Assembly (NCBI GenBank): GCA_900547805.1
Contig: URIE01000119.1
Span: 1-5,206, forward strand
Direction of reading: 5' to 3'
DNA length: 5,206 nt
Source: an uncultured Collinsella sp.
Lineage (GTDB): Bacteria > Actinomycetota > Coriobacteriia > Coriobacteriales > Coriobacteriaceae
In this document: positions 1 to 5,206 of the stretch, in pieces
Layout of the letters: each line of letters opens with the position of its first letter
How positions within the stretch are numbered: position 1 is the first letter of the stretch
Notes under the pieces: generated by a model
Database searches by the model: none
What the model was told of the DNA's origin: nothing
The model's input: only the letters and a program-made list of their open reading frames with translations
Made by a program: the position numbers and the translations under genes

Positions 1-18
1 GTCCAGACGATATGCCAT
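1..18 (-). CDS. Start of an unidentified gene (first 6 codons, runs off the window)
   Basis: An ATG at 18-16 opens a frame reading M-A-Y-R-L-D before the window ends. Just upstream on the minus strand is a purine-rich GAGGGAGG (30-23), a good Shine-Dalgarno match 4 to 7 nt from the ATG depending on register. The frame is too short to assign a function. The odd point is its position: the U-tract of an intrinsic terminator (31-59) ends directly at this ribosome binding site, so no promoter fits between terminator and start. If the gene is real, its mRNA must read through the terminator or be controlled by it. The strong ribosome binding site is the only real support. Confidence 0.45.
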
Positions 19-30
19 GCTGCCTCCCTC

Positions 31-59
31 AAAAAAGCGCACCCAAACGGATGAGCTTT
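31..59 (-). terminator. Intrinsic terminator after secA-prfB, or attenuator of the next gene
   Basis: On the minus strand the arms at 59-49 and 44-34 form an 11-position stem with one U/C mismatch (54/39) and a GUUU loop (48-45). The stem runs into a six-U tract (36-31). It lies 128 nt past the prfB stop and is the only canonical terminator seen downstream of that gene. Because the next start codon is only 12 nt beyond the U-tract, it may also act as a leader attenuator. Its core nearly matches that of the rpmE terminator (4422-4438). Confidence 0.72.
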
Positions 60-113
60 GAACTTCTCGCTCTATTCGATTCTACCGATTCGGCAGGCAA
101 ATACCACCCCCGT

Positions 114-164
114 GCAGGGTTTGTTCTGGGTACAAAACCACCCTGCTCGGAGGGTTTTGTACCC
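114..164. repeat. Intergenic palindrome with a possible pseudoknot partner, downstream of prfB
   Basis: GGGTACAAAACC (128-139) and GGTTTTGTACCC (153-164) are perfect 12-bp inverted arms around a 13-nt loop (140-152). The loop holds ACCCTGC (140-146), the exact complement of GCAGGGT at 114-120, which lies 7 nt outside the stem. On either strand the RNA could therefore fold as an H-type pseudoknot or swap between two hairpins. No U-tract follows, so it is not a classical terminator. It lies in the prfB 3' untranslated region. Possible roles are mRNA 3'-end protection, or a dispersed REP-like palindrome. The arms are seen directly; the role is inferred. Confidence 0.65.
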
Positions 165-186
165 ACCCCCACATAATCCAAGAGGT

Positions 187-1334
187 TTAGGCGTCCGAGC
201 CTTCCGCATCGGCGTTGCCGGTTGCCCAACGATGGTAGCCGATCACAAACGGATCCAGGTCGCCGTCGTCAAGAACTGCCTCGACATTGCTGGTCTCAAC
301 GCCCGAGCGCAGATCCTTGACCATCTGGTACGGGTAGAGCACGTAGCTGCGAATCTGGTTGCCAAAACCGATCGTGGTTTTGGGTCCGCGAATCTCATCG
401 AGCGCCTCGGCGCGCTTCTCGAGCTCAATCTCGTACAGGCGAGCCTTGAGGATCTGCATGCACGCGGCCTTGTTCTGGATCTGGCTGCGCTCGTTTTGGC
501 AGGTGACCACAATGCCGCTGGGGAAATGCGTCACGCGCACGGCGGAGTCGGTGGTGTTAACGCCCTGGCCGCCCGGGCCGCTCGCGTGGTACACGTCCAC
601 GCGGATGTCATCGGGACTGATCTCGATGTCGATATCATCGGGTAGCACGGGAATGACCTCGACGCCGGCAAACGTGGTCTGGCGGCGCTTCTTGTCGTCG
701 GTGGGGCTAATGCGCACCAAGCGGTGGACGCCGGCCTCGGCGCGCAGCATGCCAAATGCGTCCTTGCCCTCGACGGTAAAGGTCGCGCGGTCAATGCCGA
801 TGATCTCGGCCGCGGGACAGTCGTTGATGGTGACCTTCCAGCCGCGACGCTGGCAATACTTCATGTACATCTTAAAGAGCATGAAGGTCCAGTCCTGGGC
901 CTCCAGACCACCCTGTCCGGGCTTGATGGTCACAATGGCATCGCCGTGATCGAACTCACCGGTAAACCAGCTCGAAAGCTCAAGCTCATCGATGGCACGG
1001 GCCAGGCGCTCAGCCGTGGCTGTAGCCTCCTCGCGAAGGGCGGCGGCATCGGGGTCGTCCCCCATCTCCTCGGCAAGCTCCAGCGCGGCGCGGGCATCGG
1101 AAAGCTCGCCGCGCGCGGTGTCCACGGCAGCGATATCTTCCTTGGTACGCGCGATCTCCTCCATCGTGGCACGGGCGGCGTCGGCGTCATCCCAAAAGCC
1201 AGGGGCAACACTTTTGGCCTCGAGCTCGGTCACGCGCGTGCGCTTTTCGTCCAAATGGAGATACGACTCGACCTCGCCGAGCCGGTCCGCAAACGCGTCC
1301 AGCTCGGCGGGCGTTATCTCTAAAGCCTCAGCCA

Positions 1335-1335
<1 letters not shown>
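187..1335 (-). CDS. prfB: Peptide chain release factor 2 (RF2)
   Basis: RF2 reads UAA and UGA in the ribosomal A site and triggers hydrolysis of peptidyl-tRNA. The 382-residue product is close to the usual family length. The N-terminal helical domain is followed by the codon-recognition domain and the catalytic GGQ at residues 255-257, within ASGPGGQGVN. The C-terminal QIRSYVLYPYQMVKD motif is typical of RF2. The recognition tripeptide is SPT (210-212) rather than SPF; the RF2-type Val207 and Thr220 remain, with Gln at 219 where E. coli has His. The N-terminus is one open frame: where E. coli has CUU-UGA-C this gene has CTC-CAT (codons 26-27), so there is no programmed frameshift. The ATG overlaps the secA stop by one base (TAATG), and AGGA (1346-1343) lies 7 nt upstream inside secA, which suggests translational coupling. 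The stop is TAA. Confidence 0.97.
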
Positions 1336-4142
<2,807 letters not shown>

Positions 4143-4196
4143 GTGGTTTTCCTTTTTGGCCATCGCCCACGCCGTGCAGCTGCGGGCGAGTTAAAC

Positions 4197-4209
4197 ACAG
4201 ATAATTGTA
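4197..4209 (-). promoter_or_regulatory. Candidate -10 element and start region for the secA-prfB transcript
   Basis: On the minus strand TACAAT (4209-4204) matches the TATAAT consensus at five of six positions and would place the transcription start near 4197, leaving about 55 nt of leader before the preferred secA ATG. No convincing -35 hexamer lies 16-18 nt upstream, where the sequence is GC-rich, so the promoter may be weak or activator-dependent. A gapped palindrome (4237-4252) lies where an activator site could be. The call rests on the -10 match and on its place between the upstream terminator and secA. Confidence 0.45.
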
Positions 4210-4236
4210 CTTTAGCCAAACAAGGCGCGCCCCATA

Positions 4237-4252
4237 CGGTCGACCTCGACCG
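4237..4252. promoter_or_regulatory. Gapped palindrome, possible operator upstream of secA
   Basis: CGGTCGA (4237-4243) and TCGACCG (4246-4252) are perfect 7-bp inverted arms separated by 2 bp. The site is centred about 47 bp upstream of the predicted transcription start, overlapping or just upstream of the expected -35 position. This form is typical of a dimeric DNA-binding protein site, but I do not recognise the protein. Chance occurrence in GC-rich DNA is possible. Confidence 0.35.
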
Positions 4253-4271
4253 CCACGTAATAACTACGACC

Positions 4272-4308
4272 AACCTGCCAAAAAGGGACAGGTTTATTTT
4301 GGCAGGTT
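4272..4308. repeat. 37-nt intergenic hairpin: 12-bp stem, 13-nt loop
   Basis: AACCTGCCAAAA (4272-4283) and TTTTGGCAGGTT (4297-4308) are perfect inverted arms. The loop (4284-4296) contains GGGACAGGTT (4285-4294), found again at 4384-4393 and inverted at 4351-4360 in the neighbouring palindrome. This marks the two structures as parts of one composite repeat. CCAACCTG (4270-4277) and CAGGTTGG (4388-4395) could be 8-bp terminal inverted repeats of a 126-bp unit. The element carries no gene. It resembles a REP- or MITE-type non-coding repeat; membership in a dispersed family is inferred and needs a genome search. Confidence 0.65.
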
Positions 4309-4338
4309 TTATCTGGGCAAACGCCGCCTCTCTGTCAT

Positions 4339-4405
4339 TTGGTGCAAACTAACCTGTCCCCTTCGCACCAATCTGGTGCAATGGGGACAGGTTGGCTTGC
4401 ACCAA
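4339..4405. repeat. 67-bp four-tier palindrome between rpmE and secA
   Basis: Three nested pairs of perfect inverted arms share one centre: TTGGTGCAA (4339-4347) with TTGCACCAA (4397-4405), AACCTGTCCCC (4351-4361) with GGGGACAGGTT (4383-4393), and GCACCA (4365-4370) with TGGTGC (4374-4379). They are separated by symmetric 3-nt mismatched blocks, with a 3-nt loop ATC (4371-4373). A single strand could fold into a long hairpin with 26 paired positions per arm outside the mismatched blocks. It ends one base before the A-run that encodes the U-tract of the rpmE terminator. TGGTGCAA and GGGACAGGTT recur within it, suggesting a repeat built by inverted duplication. The structure is seen directly; the class (REP/MITE-like) is inferred. 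Confidence 0.8.
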
Positions 4406-4406
4406 T

Positions 4407-4446
4407 AAAAAGAAAAGGGCCGCGCACCCAAATGGATGCACGGCCC
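4407..4446 (-). terminator. Intrinsic terminator of rpmE
   Basis: On the minus strand the arms at 4446-4434 and 4429-4417 make an uninterrupted 13-bp stem (three G-U pairs, otherwise Watson-Crick) with an AUUU loop (4433-4430). It is followed by UUUUCUUUUU (4416-4407). It begins 37 nt past the rpmE stop. There is no T-run on the other side, so it works in one direction only. It separates rpmE from secA transcriptionally. Confidence 0.93.
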
Positions 4447-4483
4447 TCATGCCATGAATGCGAGTGATTCCGCGGCGAGCTAT

Positions 4484-4909
4484 TTACTCAGCAGCCTCGG
4501 TGGTCTCGGCCTCGGCAGCGGCCTCCTCGACGGGAGCCTCTGCGGGAGCCTCAGCAGCCTGCTTGGCAGCCTCCTCGGCGAACTTAGCGGCACGCTTAGC
4601 CTTCTCGGCAGCCTTAGCCTCAGCGGCGGCCTTGCGAGCGGCCTCGGCCTCAGCAGCCTTGGCAGCCTTGGCAGCCTTGGCCTCCTCGGCCTTCTTGAGC
4701 TGGGCGGCAGCGGCGCCACCGAACTTGTCGGCGAAGCGCTGGACGCGTCCACCGGTGTCGACGAACTTCTGCTGGCCGGTGTAGAACGGGTGGCACTCGT
4801 TGCAAAGCTCGACCTTCATCTCGGACACGGTAGCGTGCGTCTTGAAGGTGTTGCCGCAGGAGCACGTCACCGTGCACTCGACATACTGGGGATGGATACC
4901 CTGCTTCAT
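4484..4909 (-). CDS. rpmE: Ribosomal protein L31 (zinc-binding type) with long Ala/Lys/Glu C-terminal tail
   Basis: L31 is a small protein of the large ribosomal subunit that bridges the two subunits at the central protuberance. Residues 1-65 are a normal L31: MKQGIHPQY start, zinc ligands Cys16, Cys18, Cys36 and Cys39 (CxC and CxxC), and HPFYTGQQKFVDTGGRVQRF. The family is usually about 65-90 residues, but this protein has 141. Residues 66-141 form a low-complexity tail of Ala with alternating Lys and Glu, probably one long charged helix, which turns Pro-containing and strongly acidic after about residue 120. AAGGAG (4922-4917) lies 7 nt before the ATG, supporting the start. The gene has its own promoter candidate, a structured leader and a strong terminator. 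Four cysteines indicate the zinc form, as opposed to the zinc-independent paralogue made in zinc starvation. The assignment is secure; the function of the tail is unknown. Confidence 0.96.
   Translation of the reverse strand: MKQGIHPQYVECTVTCSCGNTFKTHATVSEMKVELCNECHPFYTGQQKFVDTGGRVQRFADKFGGAAAAQLKKAEEAKAAKAAKAAEAEAARKAAAEAKAAEKAKRAAKFAEEAAKQAAEAPAEAPVEEAAAEAETTEAAE
4653..4679 (-). repeat. Three perfect 9-bp tandem repeats inside the rpmE tail
   Basis: GCAGCCTTG (plus strand) occurs three times head to tail at 4653-4661, 4662-4670 and 4671-4679. Read on the minus strand it encodes repeating Lys-Ala-Ala. Each unit is three codons, so gain or loss of a copy would lengthen or shorten the tail in frame. 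Degenerate copies of the same pattern continue on both sides. Confidence 0.85.
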
Positions 4910-4916
4910 GGTAGGA

Positions 4917-4987
4917 CTCCTTATTGGTCAGGCGCTGGTTACCGATCAGCGCATAAGGCGTCTTGGTTTCCGACCAAGACAACAAAC
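4917..4987 (-). promoter_or_regulatory. Structured rpmE 5' leader, candidate L31 autoregulatory element
   Basis: Two perfect hairpins lie between the predicted transcription start (near 4987) and the ribosome binding site. The first has arms GUCUUGGU and ACCAAGAC (4980-4973 and 4967-4960, 5-nt loop). The second has arms GCGCUG and CAGCGC (4952-4947 and 4937-4932, 9-nt loop). UUGGUC (4977-4972), in the arm and loop of the first hairpin, can instead pair with GACCAA (4929-4924), which lies one base before AAGGAG (4922-4917). This offers a simple switch near the Shine-Dalgarno site. Ribosomal-protein leaders bound by their own product are well known, and lineage-specific L31 leaders have, as I recall, been proposed from comparative genomics. 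Regulation here is inferred. Confidence 0.55.
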
Positions 4988-4993
4988 TCGGCT

Positions 4994-5022
4994 ATGGTAC
5001 CACGGCGCCGCGCGTCCCACAA
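4994..5022 (-). promoter_or_regulatory. Candidate promoter of rpmE
   Basis: On the minus strand TTGTGG (5022-5017) and TACCAT (4999-4994) are separated by exactly 17 bp. The -35 matches the TTGACA consensus at three positions and the -10 matches TATAAT at four. The predicted start near 4987 gives a leader of about 78 nt that contains both hairpins. The match is moderate, but spacing and position fit. No terminator is seen between the upstream gene and rpmE, so readthrough from upstream is also possible. Confidence 0.45.
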
Positions 5023-5095
5023 AAGGTTCACGGTCTTTTCGGCACAACACGAGCTGGACCTTAAATATCAACTTCATCCGAACACTCCCCCACAT

Positions 5096-5206
5096 TCATC
5101 TCTCGTATGTATCGAGGTATTCCTGCTTGAGCGTCTGCGAGGACGACTCGATCTTTTCCACGAGCGTGCCGGCCTCGATGAAGTAGAACGAGTCGGTGAG
5201 GTCTGC
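5096..5206 (-). CDS. C-terminal end of an unidentified gene
   Basis: A frame open from the window edge codes for 36 residues and stops at TGA (5098-5096). It contains DSFYFIEAGTLVEKIESSS and ends QEYLDTYER. Codons are mostly GC-ending, like the neighbouring genes, which supports real coding. I do not recognise the family: there is no complete motif, and it does not look like the end of Rho, which precedes rpmE in some Gram-positive bacteria. The tail is soluble and charged with no membrane segment. Roughly 186 bp separate its stop from the rpmE ATG and hold no obvious terminator. Confidence 0.6.
   Translation of the reverse strand, partial: ADLTDSFYFIEAGTLVEKIESSSQTLKQEYLDTYER

Noticed and set aside
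29..229. A 66-codon minus-strand frame overlapping the end of prfB and the intergenic palindrome
   Set aside because: It is out of frame with prfB, runs through the pseudoknot-like palindrome and terminator, and has no domain or convincing start.
58..645. A 195-codon plus-strand frame covering the prfB 3' gap and part of prfB
   Set aside because: It lies opposite conserved RF2 coding sequence, starts within the terminator region without a ribosome binding site, and has no recognisable domain.
4339..4405. The large palindrome as a CRISPR array or as a second terminator
   Set aside because: There are no regularly spaced direct repeats with unique spacers, and its flanking A/T runs are better explained by the adjacent rpmE terminator.
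4143..4408. Short plus-strand frames in the rpmE-secA gap
   Set aside because: They translate the palindromic repeats, have no ribosome binding site, and would run against the direction of every real gene here.
4946..5077. A 43-codon minus-strand frame (MKLIFKVQLV...) with GGGGAG 7 nt before its ATG
   Set aside because: The ribosome binding site is good, but the frame spans the rpmE promoter candidate and both leader hairpins, and its product has no family resemblance. A leader peptide is possible but not supported without conservation data.
5096..5206. Identification of the right-edge gene as rho, from the rho-rpmE order in some bacteria
   Set aside because: The visible C-terminal residues do not resemble the end of Rho, so no name is given.

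Overview
The window looks like the chromosome of a high-GC Gram-positive bacterium, most likely a member of the Coriobacteriia (Collinsella/Olsenella type). The clues are a GC-rich coding bias, an actinobacterial-style RF2 with no programmed frameshift, a SecA with a C-terminal zinc tail, and a ribosomal protein L31 with a long Ala/Lys/Glu tail. The genus is inferred from overall resemblance, not from a search.

Every supportable gene lies on the minus strand, so transcription runs from high to low coordinates. In that order the window holds: the last 36 codons of an unrecognised gene (5096-5206); a short gap with a promoter candidate and a structured leader; rpmE, the zinc-type ribosomal protein L31 (4484-4909), closed by a near-perfect intrinsic terminator; a 341-bp gene-free stretch (4143-4483); secA, the preprotein translocase motor (1335-4142); prfB, peptide chain release factor 2 (187-1335), whose ATG overlaps the secA stop as TAATG; a 127-bp gap (60-186) that ends in an intrinsic terminator; and the first six codons of another gene that starts directly after that terminator.

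secA and prfB form a tight, probably translationally coupled pair, the same order as in Bacillus subtilis. rpmE appears to be an independent unit with its own promoter candidate, leader and terminator. The genes serve protein synthesis and export: L31 in the ribosome, RF2 in termination, SecA in secretion.

The genes are ordinary, and the unusual content is mostly non-coding. The secA-prfB pair is flanked on both sides by a hairpin of identical geometry (12-bp perfect stem, 13-nt loop, 37 nt in all), and in each case the loop is complementary to a segment outside the hairpin. Upstream of secA this sits beside a 67-bp four-tier palindrome that shares the loop motif. The two terminators share a 17-nt core with one loop difference. 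The rpmE leader has two perfect hairpins, one of which could instead pair just before the ribosome binding site. In protein terms, the RF2 stop-codon tripeptide reads SPT instead of the usual SPF. I see no mobile-element gene, CRISPR array, tRNA or rRNA.
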